In this document: positions 40,486 to 48,998 of the stretch, piece by piece
Layout of the letters: every line of letters begins with the position of its first letter
Numbering within the stretch: position 1 is the first letter of the stretch
Origin: Roseicella aerolata
GTDB taxonomy: Bacteria > Pseudomonadota > Alphaproteobacteria > Acetobacterales > Acetobacteraceae
Reading direction: 5' to 3'
Length of the DNA stretch: 52,475 nucleotides
NCBI RefSeq assembly: GCF_020523605.1
Contig: NZ_JAJAQI010000041.1
Coordinates: forward strand, 1-52,475
Made by a program: the position numbers and the translations under genes
Notes under the pieces: model-generated
What the model was told of the DNA's origin: nothing
Seen by the model: only the letters and a program-made list of their open reading frames with translations
Database searches by the model: none

Positions 40486-41574
40486 ATGAGCGGCTTCGCC
40501 CTCTCGCTCGACCTCACGGAGATCCCGGTGCTGCTCGTCAGTGGCGATCAGGCCACCGCGGAAGGGCTGCTCGCGGCCGGCGCCAGGCTGCGCGTGGTGG
40601 CGCCCGCGCCCGACGCGGCCCTCGCCACCCTGGCGGCGGAGGGACGCCTCGCGCTGCACCGCCGCGCCTTCGAGGCAACCGACCTGGACGGCATGCGCCT
40701 CTGCCTCGTCGCGCCGGACGGGGTTCCGGGCGGGGCAACGGTCGAGGCGATCGCCGCCGAGGCGCGCCGCCGCGGCGTCCTGCTGAATGCCCTCGCCGCC
40801 CCCGCCAGGGCCGCGCGCGGCCGCGCCAGCCTGGTCGGCGCTGGGCCGGGCGATCCGGAGCTGCTGACGGTCAGGGCCGTGCGCGTGCTGCAATCCGCCG
40901 ATATCGTGCTCCATGACAAGCTGATCGACCCGCGCGTGCTCGACCTCGCGCCGGCCCGCGCGCGGCGCATCGATGTCGGCAAGCGCTGCGGCCGCCACGC
41001 CATGAGCCAGGCGGCGATCAACCGCCTGCTGGTGGAGCAGGTGCGCGCCGGCACGCATGTCGTCCGCCTCAAGGGCGGCGATCCCGTCGTCTTCGGCCGC
41101 GGCGGGGAGGAGCTGGCGGCCCTGCGCGAGGCCGGCGCCGAGGTGGAGGTGGTGCCCGGCATCACCGCGGCGCTCGCCACCGCGGCGCGGCTCGGCATGC
41201 CGCTGACGCATCGCGGCACCTCCCGCAGCCTGCACCTCATCACCGCGCATGGCCGCGACGGGGAAGGGGTGCCGGAGCATGACTGGCGGGCGCTGGCCGC
41301 TGCGGGCGGCACGCTCGCGGTGTATATGGGTGCGCGCACCCTGCCGCAGGTGGCGGAGTCGCTGCTCCATGCCGGCATGTCGCCGGGCACCCCGGCCATA
41401 GCGGTGGAGAACGCGACCCTTCCGAACGAACGCCGCATCCGCCGCACCCTCGCCGATATCGCGGGGGCGATCCGGGACGCCGCGGTGGAGGGCCCGACCC
41501 TGACCCTGATCGGCGAGGTGGTGGCGCTGGCCGAGGCGGATTCCGCGCCCATGCCGGCGCGACATGCCGCCTGA
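40486..41574 (+). CDS. Uroporphyrinogen-III C-methyltransferase with vestigial precorrin-2 dehydrogenase domain
   Basis: A 362-residue siroheme-pathway enzyme. Residues about 113-355 are a complete SUMT domain (LVGAGPGDPELLTVRA, VRLKGGDPVVFGRGGEE, VPGITAALATAARLG, ITAHGRDGEG) that methylates uroporphyrinogen III at C2 and C7. Residues 1-110 resemble the NAD-binding part of CysG, but the glycine-rich loop reads VSGDQATAEGL, the catalytic-Asp strand reads NALAAPARA, and the 100-residue dimerisation part is missing. Dehydrogenase/ferrochelatase activity is therefore unlikely. Its stop overlaps the start of the phosphatase-kinase gene. Confidence 0.85.
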   Translation: MSGFALSLDLTEIPVLLVSGDQATAEGLLAAGARLRVVAPAPDAALATLAAEGRLALHRRAFEATDLDGMRLCLVAPDGVPGGATVEAIAAEARRRGVLLNALAAPARAARGRASLVGAGPGDPELLTVRAVRVLQSADIVLHDKLIDPRVLDLAPARARRIDVGKRCGRHAMSQAAINRLLVEQVRAGTHVVRLKGGDPVVFGRGGEELAALREAGAEVEVVPGITAALATAARLGMPLTHRGTSRSLHLITAHGRDGEGVPEHDWRALAAAGGTLAVYMGARTLPQVAESLLHAGMSPGTPAIAVENATLPNERRIRRTLADIAGAIRDAAVEGPTLTLIGEVVALAEADSAPMPARHAA

Positions 41575-43282
41575 CCGGCCTGCGCCGCCACCCGGCCGGC
41601 TGGCGCTGCGCGCCGGCCTCTGCTCGGAACGCGGCGCCCGGGCGCACAACGAGGATTACGCCGCCGCCTGGCTCGGCGAGCCCGGGCGCAAGGGGGCTAT
41701 CGCCGCGCTGGCGGATGGCGTGGGCGGTGCCAGGGGCGGCCGGGTGGCGGCCGAGCTTGCGGTCCGCGGCCTGATCGACGGCGTGCTCGGCCAGAGCGAG
41801 GCGCTCGGCCCCCGCAGGACCGCCGGCCGCGCGATCGAGGCGCTGAACCGCTGGATCCATGCCAAGGGCCAGACCGACCCCGCACTCGCCGGCATGGCCT
41901 GCACGCTGACGGCCGTGGTGCTGCGCGGGCGGCGGGTGCATGTGCTGCATGTCGGCGATTCCCGCCTCTACAGGTTCCGCGACGGCCGGCTGGCGCGGCT
42001 CACCACCGACCATGCGCAACGCGGCGCCAATCTGCTGACCCGCGCCATCGGCGCTGTGGAGAGCGTGCGCGTCGACTATGCCGAGGAGGCGGCGCTGCCG
42101 CATGACCGGCTGCTGCTCTGCAGCGACGGCGTGCATGGCGGCCTGTCCGACGCCGCGATCGCCGCCGAGCTGGCGCGCCGCGGCGCACCGGAGGACACGG
42201 CGCGGCGGCTGGTGGAGGCCGCCCTCGCCACCGCGGTCGGCGACAATGCGACCGCCCTCGTGCTCGACCTGCTGGACCTGCCGGTGCCCGACCGGGCGGA
42301 TCTGGAGGCGGCGATCGAGGCCCGCCCCATCCTCCCGCCGCCGAAGCGCGGCGCCATGCTGGACGGCTACGCGCTGGAGGAGATGCTGGCGGACAGCCGG
42401 TACAGCCGGGTCTTCCGCGGCCGCGACACCCTCTCGGCCGAGGGCCGCGCCGTGGTGCTGAAATTCCCGAAGCCCGGCGCCGCGGCGGAAGCGAGCTTCC
42501 GCCAGGCCCATCTGCGGGAGAGCTGGATCGCCGCGCGCATCCGCAGCCCCTTCCTGGGCGAGATGCTGGAACCGCCGCCGGAGCGCCAGAGCTGCCTCTA
42601 TGCCGTGCTGCCCGATTACGGCGGGGAGACGCTGGAGCGCCGCATCCTGCGCGGGCCGCCGCCCTCGCTGACCGCCGGGATCGGGATCGCGACGGGCCTC
42701 TGCAAGGCGGTGGCCGCCCTGCACCGCGCCGGCGTGATCCACCGCGACATCAAGCCGGACAATGTCATCCTGCCGCCGGGCGGCGGGCTGCGGCTGATCG
42801 ATCCTGGCATCGCGCGGCTGCCGCGGCTCGAGGACTCCGCGCCCGCCGACATCCCCGGCACGCCGAGCCACATGGCGCCGGAGCTGCTGGCCGGCACGTC
42901 CCAGGGCGATGAGCGATCCGACCTCTACGCCCTCGGCGTCACGCTCTACCGGCTGTTCTGCGGCGGCTACCCCTATGGGGAGGTGGAGGCCTTTTCCCGC
43001 CCGCGCTTCGGCGCGCCGGCCTCGCTGCTGACCCGCCGGCCGGACCTGCCGGCCTGGCTGGACGAGGTGCTGGCGCGCGCCGTGGCGGCCGATCCGGCGG
43101 AGCGCTTCGGCGATGCGGTGGAACTGCTCTTCGCGCTGGAGCGCGGCATGGCGGGCGGTGCCCCGGCGCGGCCGCGGCCGCGCTCCCTGCACGACCGGGA
43201 CCCGCTGCTGTTCTGGCGCATGGTCTCCGCCGCACTGGCGATGCTGCTGCTGCTGAGCTGGGCGCGTCTGCACGGGGGCTGA
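41564..43282 (+). CDS. PP2C phosphatase-serine/threonine kinase fusion, membrane-anchored
   Basis: A 572-residue protein. Residues about 15-245 are PP2C: CSERGARAHNEDYA, ALADGVGG, LHVGDSRLYRFRDG, CSDGVHGG and GDNATALVL, with the metal aspartates present. Residues about 265-540 are a Hanks-type kinase: ATP lysine in VVLKFPK, HRDIKPDN, a DPG in place of DFG (LIDPGIARL) and SDLYALGVTLYR. The glycine-rich loop is degenerate (ADSRYSRVF). A C-terminal hydrophobic helix (MVSAALAMLLLLSW) anchors it. The start overlaps the methyltransferase stop by 11 bases. Fusions of this kind accompany nitrate-assimilation genes in other proteobacteria; targets are unknown. Confidence 0.85.
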   Translation: MPPDRPAPPPGRLALRAGLCSERGARAHNEDYAAAWLGEPGRKGAIAALADGVGGARGGRVAAELAVRGLIDGVLGQSEALGPRRTAGRAIEALNRWIHAKGQTDPALAGMACTLTAVVLRGRRVHVLHVGDSRLYRFRDGRLARLTTDHAQRGANLLTRAIGAVESVRVDYAEEAALPHDRLLLCSDGVHGGLSDAAIAAELARRGAPEDTARRLVEAALATAVGDNATALVLDLLDLPVPDRADLEAAIEARPILPPPKRGAMLDGYALEEMLADSRYSRVFRGRDTLSAEGRAVVLKFPKPGAAAEASFRQAHLRESWIAARIRSPFLGEMLEPPPERQSCLYAVLPDYGGETLERRILRGPPPSLTAGIGIATGLCKAVAALHRAGVIHRDIKPDNVILPPGGGLRLIDPGIARLPRLEDSAPADIPGTPSHMAPELLAGTSQGDERSDLYALGVTLYRLFCGGYPYGEVEAFSRPRFGAPASLLTRRPDLPAWLDEVLARAVAADPAERFGDAVELLFALERGMAGGAPARPRPRSLHDRDPLLFWRMVSAALAMLLLLSWARLHGG

Positions 43283-43322
43283 GGGCCGCCCGGCGGCCGG
43301 GGCGGATCGCCGGCGAAGGACG

Positions 43323-43427
43323 CTACAGCGGATGGCGTTCAGAACTGAACGCTCATCCGCTGTAGCTCCTTGTTTTCCGAGCAGATTCACGCCTTCGGTC
43401 GTTCACGGCCTCCGGCGATCTGCTCTA
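43323..43427 (-). repeat. Composite palindromic repeat, copy D (best-preserved)
   Basis: Unit 1 is a near-perfect hairpin, CTACAGCGGATG (43323-43334) and CATCCGCTGTAG (43354-43365) with inner GCGTTCAG-AA-CTGAACGC. The linker is CTCCTTGTTTTCC. Unit 2 (43379-43427) has arms GAGCAGAT and ATCTGCTC and ends CTA, which on the minus strand is the TAG stop of the acylphosphatase gene. It lies in a convergent gap and matches copy C throughout. Confidence 0.85.
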
Positions 43428-43691
43428 TCGCCTGGAGAAACCCGGCGCCACCTCCCCGTCCCAGAAGGTCTCCTCCAGCGCGTCCACCCGCGCCAGCAGC
43501 GGCCCGCGGCGGCAGAGCGTGAGCAGCGCCAGCACGGCCGGTTCCGGCCCGTCGACCACCGCCTCCACCGCGCCATCCGCGCGGTTCCGCACCCAGCCGG
43601 ACAGGCCGAGGCGCGTCGCCTCCCGCACCATCCAGTCGCGGTAGCCGACGCCCTGCACCCGGCCGGTGATCAGCAGGTGCCGCGGCCTCAT
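43425..43691 (-). CDS. acyP: Acylphosphatase
   Basis: An 88-residue acylphosphatase hydrolysing acyl phosphates such as carbamoyl phosphate. The phosphate-binding loop GRVQGVGYRDW includes catalytic R18, and N36 (GWVRNRADG) completes the site. Length is typical. The start overlaps the ATP12 stop by ATGA. The stop codon TAG is contributed by the end of repeat copy D, so insertion of the repeat may have set the present C-terminus (EVAPGFSRR). Confidence 0.85.
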   Translation of the reverse strand: MRPRHLLITGRVQGVGYRDWMVREATRLGLSGWVRNRADGAVEAVVDGPEPAVLALLTLCRRGPLLARVDALEETFWDGEVAPGFSRR

Positions 43692-44401
43692 GCCCTGCCG
43701 GTCCGGGCGAGGATCAGCAGCCGCTCGGCCTGCGCCGCCTCGGCGGCGATGCGCCGGCGGCGCGCCGCCGCCTCCTCGTCCAGGCCCCAGAATTCCTCCT
43801 GGAAGGTCTCGTCGAGGATCGCCAGGCGGTGCGCCTCCGCCGCCTCCAGCCGGCGCTGCACCACGGCAAGGCCGAGCACCAGGCTGCCGAAGCCCGGGAC
43901 CAGCACGCCGAGCGCGGTGAGCTCGACGGCCGAGAGGGCCGCGACCGCACGCCGCAGCGCCGCGATCGCCGCCGGGTCCTGCGGCACCGGCATCAGCCCG
44001 GTGGTGACGCGGAGCGGCGCGTCATGCTGCAGCGCGGCCCAGTCCAGCAGGGGCTGCCACTCCGCGGCCTGCAGGGCGGCCAGCTTGCGGTCCTCCGCGC
44101 GGTAGCAGAGCAGGTCGGTCTCGCCGAATTTCGCCAGCCCCTCCACGGTCGGGCCGGGGTCGGGGGCAATGCGTTCCTGCGCGGTGCCGGCGAGGCGTGT
44201 CAGCGGGATGTCGGCCGGCGACATCTCGCCGCCCTTCTGCCCGCCGGCGGCGGCCCATTCGGCGACGATCGCCTCGGCCAGGGCGGCGGCCTCGACCTTC
44301 AGCGGCGTGCCGCCGGGCAGGCGGACCGGCTTGCCGTCCAGCAGCACGCGGAAGCCGCCCGGTTCGGGCTCGGCTGCGGCGGTGTCCCAGAAGCGTTTCA
44401 T
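43688..44401 (-). CDS. ATP12 family chaperone (F1-ATPase assembly)
   Basis: A 237-residue protein of the ATP12 family, which in mitochondria binds the F1 alpha subunit during assembly and has alphaproteobacterial homologues. Diagnostic parts are the opening KRFWDTAAAEPEPGGFRVLLDGKPVRLPGGTPL, MPLTRLA-type IPLTRLAGTAQERI, FGETDLLCYRAEDR and VTTGLMPVPQDP. It is co-translated with the acylphosphatase downstream. Its presence supports an alphaproteobacterial host. Confidence 0.85.
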   Translation of the reverse strand: MKRFWDTAAAEPEPGGFRVLLDGKPVRLPGGTPLKVEAAALAEAIVAEWAAAGGQKGGEMSPADIPLTRLAGTAQERIAPDPGPTVEGLAKFGETDLLCYRAEDRKLAALQAAEWQPLLDWAALQHDAPLRVTTGLMPVPQDPAAIAALRRAVAALSAVELTALGVLVPGFGSLVLGLAVVQRRLEAAEAHRLAILDETFQEEFWGLDEEAAARRRRIAAEAAQAERLLILARTGRA

Positions 44402-44607
44402 GGCTCCAATCCTCAGAGCGCCGTCAGGCGAAGTCGGGCCGGGCGGCGGGCGCCCGGCGGGTGGGAACGGGGGATCGGCCCGCGCCGGCCCTGGCAGCGG
44501 CCTGCGGGCGAGACGCCAGGCGGGTCACGCTGCTCTCCGCGGCGGCAGGTTTCCGCGGCACAGGGGCGAGGCCTCGGTACGGCGCAGGGTCGCGGCACGG
44601 GCACGGG

Positions 44608-47277
44608 CTAGCGGCCCCTCCCGAAGAGGCCGCGCAGCAGCTCCTGCGCCGGCGCCTGAAGCTCGCGCGGCAGGTCCCGCAGCGGGGCCGGCGCGGGCGT
44701 GGCAGGCGCAGGCGTGGCAGGCGCCGCCTGGGCGGGCGGCGGGGCGCCCGGCGCCGGCACCGGGCCGGGGCGGCCGCCGCGGGCCAGGGCGAGGGCCGGG
44801 CCGCATTCCGGAATGGCGGCCTCCCCCCCCTCCCCGCCGCGCCCGGCGCCGAGGGCGCCCAGCACCTCGCCGGCGATGCCGGCCCGGTCGCGCAGCACCT
44901 CCTCCGCCACCGCCCCGGCAGCGGCGCGCCCGACCGCCTGGCGGTAATCGGGCCGGGGATTGGCGAAGCTGCCGGTCAGCGGCACGGGCGCGCGGATACG
45001 CAGCGGGGGCAGCCCCGGGATGGGCAGCCGCAGGTCGAGATTGAGGCGCATGGCGAGCGTCTCGTCCCGCAGGTTGGCCGTGCCGCCGCCGCCGACCTTG
45101 CCGAGGCTGCCATCGAGCAGCAGCACCTCGCTGCGGGCGATGCCGTTCTCCGCCCGCCAGCGCGTGGCGGCGCAGGAGAGCGCGATGCCTCCCTCCGCCA
45201 GCGCGCCGAGCTGCGGCAGGGCCTGGCGGAGATCGCCCAGCGCCCGGCCGAGCAGGCTGCCGGGGCCGGCCTCCATCTGGCCGTTGGTCAGCGCCAGGCC
45301 AAGATGGCCGGTGGCGGTGGCGGCGACCGCCCGCAGGTCCCGCCCCTGGCCGCGCAGGTCAAGATCGAGCTCGGCCCGCCCGGTGGTGCCGCCCGGCGCG
45401 CGCAGAGCGGCGAGCAGGGGCGCCAGCTCGATCCCCTCGCTCAGCGCCGCAAGCTGGACGACCGGCGGGTTGGCGGTGATATCCCCGGCGGCGCGGAGGC
45501 TGAGCCGCCCGCCGGGCAGGGTGACAGTCAGCGGGTCGATCCGCCCCCTGCCGTCCTGGATCACGGCATGCGCCGCGAGGTCGCGCAGCGTCACGCCGCC
45601 GCTGCGCAGCTCCCCGACCGCGAGGCGGAGATCGCTGTCGGTCAGGCGCAGGATCTCGAGCGGCAGCGGCAGGTCCGGGATGACCCGGCCATCCGGCGCC
45701 GGGGGCGGCGCGGCGGGGCCGGCGGGCGCGGCCTCCGGCGGCTTCGGCGGCACCAGCGCATCGAGGTCGAGCCGGCGGGAGGTGAGCGCCCCCTGCACCC
45801 CGGCCCGCATGGCGACGAGGAAGGTGAGGTCCCCGGCGATGTCGCCGGCCGAGGAGGTGACCTGGATGCCGCGCAGGAAGGCGCCGCCCGAGAAGCGGTA
45901 GCCGCCCCGCTCGTTCAGCCGCGCCTCGGCCCGGATGTCCCTCACCGGCGGCAGGGGCGTGCCCGCGAGCGGCGTGAGGGCGGCAAGGTCCGGCAGGGTG
46001 GCGGCCAGCGCCAGTTCCACCCCGTTCATGCGCTGCGGATTGGCAATTATGCCCTTGACCGTCGCGCTGCCGCCGGCGCCCGTCAGCGTGAGGTCCACCG
46101 GCACCGGCGCCGCGACGCCCTGCGGCGGCATGGGGGAGCGGGTGGTGCCGCTGAGGCGCAGCGGCAGGCCGTTCAGCCTCCCCTCCCCCTCGAAGCGCAG
46201 CGGCGCCTCCGCCCCGGCCAGCGCGGCATGGAAGCGGGCCAGTTCCAGGCCGGGCAGCATGGGGTCGAGCGGCGAGGACCCGATGGTGACGTCGAGGCCC
46301 GTCAGCGCCTGCCGCCCCGGCCCGGCATCGGCCAGCGAGACGCGCGCCTGCACGTCGCGCAGCGGCGGGATCGGGACATCCGGCAGCAGCGGCACGAGGC
46401 GCCGGGTGTCCGGCACCTCCGCGGTGAGCGTCGCCTGCCAGTCGCGCCGCTCGGCCGGGCGGCCGATGCTGCCCTCCAGCCCGAAGCGGGCCCCGGCGGC
46501 CTCCACCGTGCCGCGGACCGGCCAGGGGGTGCCGGGGGTGGGGCTGATGAGGCCGGCCAGCGGGCCGGTCTCTCCCTCCACCGCGATCGGGGTGCCTTCC
46601 AGCGCCAGCGTCCCGCGGCCGCGGATGGGCCCGTTGCCGTCGCCGGCCTCCGCCTCCAGCCGGGGGGCTTCCAGCGTGCGGCTGGCGCCGCTGATGCCGT
46701 TGCGCCAGGTGAGGCGCGCCTCCTCCACGCTGATGCGGCCGAAGCCGAGGGCCGGGCGGGGCCGCGCTGCCTCCGGCGCCGGGGCGGGGGCCGGCGCGGG
46801 CCCGGGTGGCGGCCGGTCCGGCGCCGGCGCAGCGGCCGGGCGGGCGAGGACCCAGTTCGGCCGCCCCTCCGCATCCGTCTCCAGCAGGATGTCGGGCGCG
46901 ACCAGCCGCAGCCGCCGCACCTCCACCTGCCGCGAGAGCAGCGGCAGCAGGGCCAGTTCCAGCTCCGCCCGCCGTATTGTCGCCATCTGCGGGCGGCTGC
47001 CGGTCGGCATGTTGGAGAGGGCGACATCCTCCGCCGTGATGGTCGGGACCAGGGAGAGCTTGATCCCGATCGGGCCGGCCAGCGTCAGGTCGCGGCCCGT
47101 CCTCTCCTTCACCAGGGCCTCGATGCGCGGCTTCTGGTCGTTCAGGTCGAAGCTGGCGAGGAAGACCGCGCCCGCCACCACCGGCACGGCGATGACGGCC
47201 GCGGCCACCCAGGGCCAGCGGCGCCTCCGGGCGGGCGGCGTGGGCTGCGGCTCGGGGAGAGCAGTCTCGCGCGGCAT
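44608..47277 (-). CDS. Large AsmA-family protein
   Basis: An 889-residue AsmA protein with a single N-terminal membrane helix (WPWVAAAVIAVPVVAGAVFLA). It continues as LNDQKPRIEALVKERTGRDLTLAGPIGIKLSLVPTITAEDVALSN, the standard AsmA N-terminal domain. The long middle is Pro/Ala/Gly-rich, and the C-terminal AsmA_2 region has LDLRGQGRDLRAVAATATGHLGLALTNGQM and IPGLPPLRIRAPVPLTGSFANPRPDY. It ends in a proline/alanine-rich low-complexity tail. It is longer than the window's other AsmA protein and lies 6 bases downstream of the pseudouridine synthase stop, so the two share an operon. Confidence 0.85.
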   Translation of the reverse strand: MPRETALPEPQPTPPARRRRWPWVAAAVIAVPVVAGAVFLASFDLNDQKPRIEALVKERTGRDLTLAGPIGIKLSLVPTITAEDVALSNMPTGSRPQMATIRRAELELALLPLLSRQVEVRRLRLVAPDILLETDAEGRPNWVLARPAAAPAPDRPPPGPAPAPAPAPEAARPRPALGFGRISVEEARLTWRNGISGASRTLEAPRLEAEAGDGNGPIRGRGTLALEGTPIAVEGETGPLAGLISPTPGTPWPVRGTVEAAGARFGLEGSIGRPAERRDWQATLTAEVPDTRRLVPLLPDVPIPPLRDVQARVSLADAGPGRQALTGLDVTIGSSPLDPMLPGLELARFHAALAGAEAPLRFEGEGRLNGLPLRLSGTTRSPMPPQGVAAPVPVDLTLTGAGGSATVKGIIANPQRMNGVELALAATLPDLAALTPLAGTPLPPVRDIRAEARLNERGGYRFSGGAFLRGIQVTSSAGDIAGDLTFLVAMRAGVQGALTSRRLDLDALVPPKPPEAAPAGPAAPPPAPDGRVIPDLPLPLEILRLTDSDLRLAVGELRSGGVTLRDLAAHAVIQDGRGRIDPLTVTLPGGRLSLRAAGDITANPPVVQLAALSEGIELAPLLAALRAPGGTTGRAELDLDLRGQGRDLRAVAATATGHLGLALTNGQMEAGPGSLLGRALGDLRQALPQLGALAEGGIALSCAATRWRAENGIARSEVLLLDGSLGKVGGGGTANLRDETLAMRLNLDLRLPIPGLPPLRIRAPVPLTGSFANPRPDYRQAVGRAAAGAVAEEVLRDRAGIAGEVLGALGAGRGGEGGEAAIPECGPALALARGGRPGPVPAPGAPPPAQAAPATPAPATPAPAPLRDLPRELQAPAQELLRGLFGRGR

Positions 47278-47283
47278 GCGGGC

Positions 47284-48273
47284 CTAACGCCGGGAGGGCG
47301 GGGCGAGGCGACGGGGCTTCGGGGTCTTCGGCGCCTCGAAGCCGAAATAGGCAAAGGTCTCCTTCATGTGCGGCGGCAGCGGCGCCGCCGCCTCCAGCAC
47401 CCCGCCATCCGGATGCGGCAGGCGGAGCGCACGGGCATGCAGGTGGAGCTGGTTCGACAGCCCGTCCAGATGCGCCGCGGCGCCGCCATACTTGCCGTCG
47501 CCGACGATCGGCGCCCCGAGTCCCTCGGCGCAGTGGACGCGAAGCTGGTGGGTGCGGCCGGTGAGCGGGTTCATCTCCAGCCAGGCGACGCGGCGCTTGG
47601 CGGCGTCGAGCGTGCGGAAATCGGTAACGGCGCGGGCGCCCTCATTCGGGTCCTCCACCGCCTCCATCCGCTCACCGCGCGGGCCGCCGATCTTGGCGAG
47701 GGGGAGGTCGATCCGGCCCTCGGGGATCTCCGGCTGGGGGGTGACCACGGCCCAGTAGGTCTTCTCCACATCCCGCCCGCGGAAGGCCCTGGCGAGGAAG
47801 GCCGCGGCCTGGACCGTCCGCCCGAGGACCAGGACGCCGGAGGTGTCGCGGTCCAGCCGGTGGACCAGGCGCGGGCGCTCTTCCGCCTCGAATTGCAGGG
47901 CGTCCAGCATGCCATCCAGGTGGCGCGCGATGTTCGGGCCGCCCTGCACCGGCAGGCCATGCGGCTTGTCCAGCACCAGCACGCTGGCATCCCGGTAGAT
48001 CACCATCCGCTCCAGCTCCCGGGCATCGGCCTCGGAGACCGGGCGGCGGCCCGGCTCGGGCTTCGGCCCCTCCGGCAGGGGCGGGATGCGGACCTCCTGC
48101 CCCTCGGCGAGGCGCGTATTGGCCTCCGCCCGCTTGCCGTCCACGCGGATCTGGCCGGTGCGCAGCATCTTCTGCAGCGCGCCCTGGGTAAGCTGGGGAA
48201 AGTGGCGGCGGAACCAACGGTCGAGGCGGGTATCGGCCTCGGCGGGGGCCACGATGCGATGGACGATGGTCAT
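47284..48273 (-). CDS. RluA-family 23S rRNA pseudouridine synthase
   Basis: A 329-residue enzyme converting uridines in 23S rRNA (RluC/RluD type) to pseudouridine. An S4-like RNA-binding domain (DTRLDRWFRRHFPQLTQGALQKMLRTGQIRVDGKR, about 14-49) precedes the catalytic domain with D141 in HRLDRDTSGVLVL and NPLTGRTHQLRVH. The ATG at 48273 is chosen because homology begins at MTIVHRIV; an ATG at 48327 would add 18 unrelated residues. No strong ribosome site is visible. It is in an operon with the AsmA gene. Confidence 0.85.
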   Translation of the reverse strand: MTIVHRIVAPAEADTRLDRWFRRHFPQLTQGALQKMLRTGQIRVDGKRAEANTRLAEGQEVRIPPLPEGPKPEPGRRPVSEADARELERMVIYRDASVLVLDKPHGLPVQGGPNIARHLDGMLDALQFEAEERPRLVHRLDRDTSGVLVLGRTVQAAAFLARAFRGRDVEKTYWAVVTPQPEIPEGRIDLPLAKIGGPRGERMEAVEDPNEGARAVTDFRTLDAAKRRVAWLEMNPLTGRTHQLRVHCAEGLGAPIVGDGKYGGAAAHLDGLSNQLHLHARALRLPHPDGGVLEAAAPLPPHMKETFAYFGFEAPKTPKPRRLAPPSRR

Positions 48274-48533
48274 GATGGGGGGAGGCTTACCACCTCGGGG
48301 CGGGCCGGGCATCCTCACGCCGGACAAAGCGCATCAGGACACTCGCATGGGTTGTCGGCGGAGCCGGCTTCTGCCTCCGGGCGGTTCCGCCCCTTGGCCA
48401 GCGGCTCCGGTCCGGGAGATGGCGTGGCGCCCGGCCGGGCGGCAGGGTACCGGGCGCCGCTGGCGGTCACGACGACGTGGGCTGATCAGGGCCAAAGTAG
48501 AACCATTGCCGGCGTCAAGCGTCATGCCGCCCC
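48274..48533. other. Divergent gap between rluA-type and rlpA-like genes
   Basis: These 260 bases contain no gene. They must carry both promoters, but I cannot single out convincing boxes. A GGGCCAAAGTAGAACC stretch at about 48489-48504 is the least GC-rich part. Confidence 0.3.
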
Positions 48534-48998
48534 ATGACGCGAATGGCATCTCTGGCCGCGGGCGCGGCCCTCCTGATCCTCGGCGTCGGAGCCCCGGATC
48601 TCACCATGAACCAGGCCGCTGCGGCGGAGCGGAAGGCGGCAACCCAGCAGCAGCCGCAGCGCGCACAGCAGGCCAAGCCGCAGCGCGGGAAGGCGAGCTA
48701 CTACGCGCCGAAATTCAACGGCCGGCGCATGGCGAATGGCCGGCCCTTCAACCCCAACGCCAATAACGCGGCCCACAAGACGCTGCCGCTGGGCACGACC
48801 GCGCAGGTGACGAATCTGCAGAACGGCCGCACCGCGGAGGTGAAGGTGGAAGACCGCGGTCCCTTCGTGCCGGGACGGGTGATCGATGTGAGCCCGCGCA
48901 CGGCGGAACAACTCGGCATGAAGCGCGAAGGCACCGTGCCGGTGGAGGTGCGGCCGCTGCAGGTGCCGGATCGGGACGAGCGGGTGGCAGCACGATAA
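48534..48998 (+). CDS. RlpA-like double-psi beta-barrel protein
   Basis: A 154-residue exported protein. The signal peptide (MTRMASLAAGAALLILGVGA) leads to a Gln/Lys-rich linker. The DPBB domain is GKASYYAPKFNGRRMANGRPFNPNANNAAHKTLPLGTTAQVTNL...VEDRGPFVPGRVIDVS. RlpA cuts glycan strands lacking stem peptides. Here H81 and D107 match catalytic-site residues, but the position of the essential Glu in P. aeruginosa RlpA (SGE-P) is R70, so transglycosylase activity is doubtful. There is no SPOR domain. An alternative start is ATG 48543. Confidence 0.75.
   Translation: MTRMASLAAGAALLILGVGAPDLTMNQAAAAERKAATQQQPQRAQQAKPQRGKASYYAPKFNGRRMANGRPFNPNANNAAHKTLPLGTTAQVTNLQNGRTAEVKVEDRGPFVPGRVIDVSPRTAEQLGMKREGTVPVEVRPLQVPDRDERVAAR

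Noticed and set aside
44197-48537. A 1446-codon open frame on the plus strand
   Set aside because: It is antisense to the AsmA and RluA-type genes, which have clear domains. The composition is Arg/Gly/Gln-rich filler typical of shadow frames in high-GC DNA.
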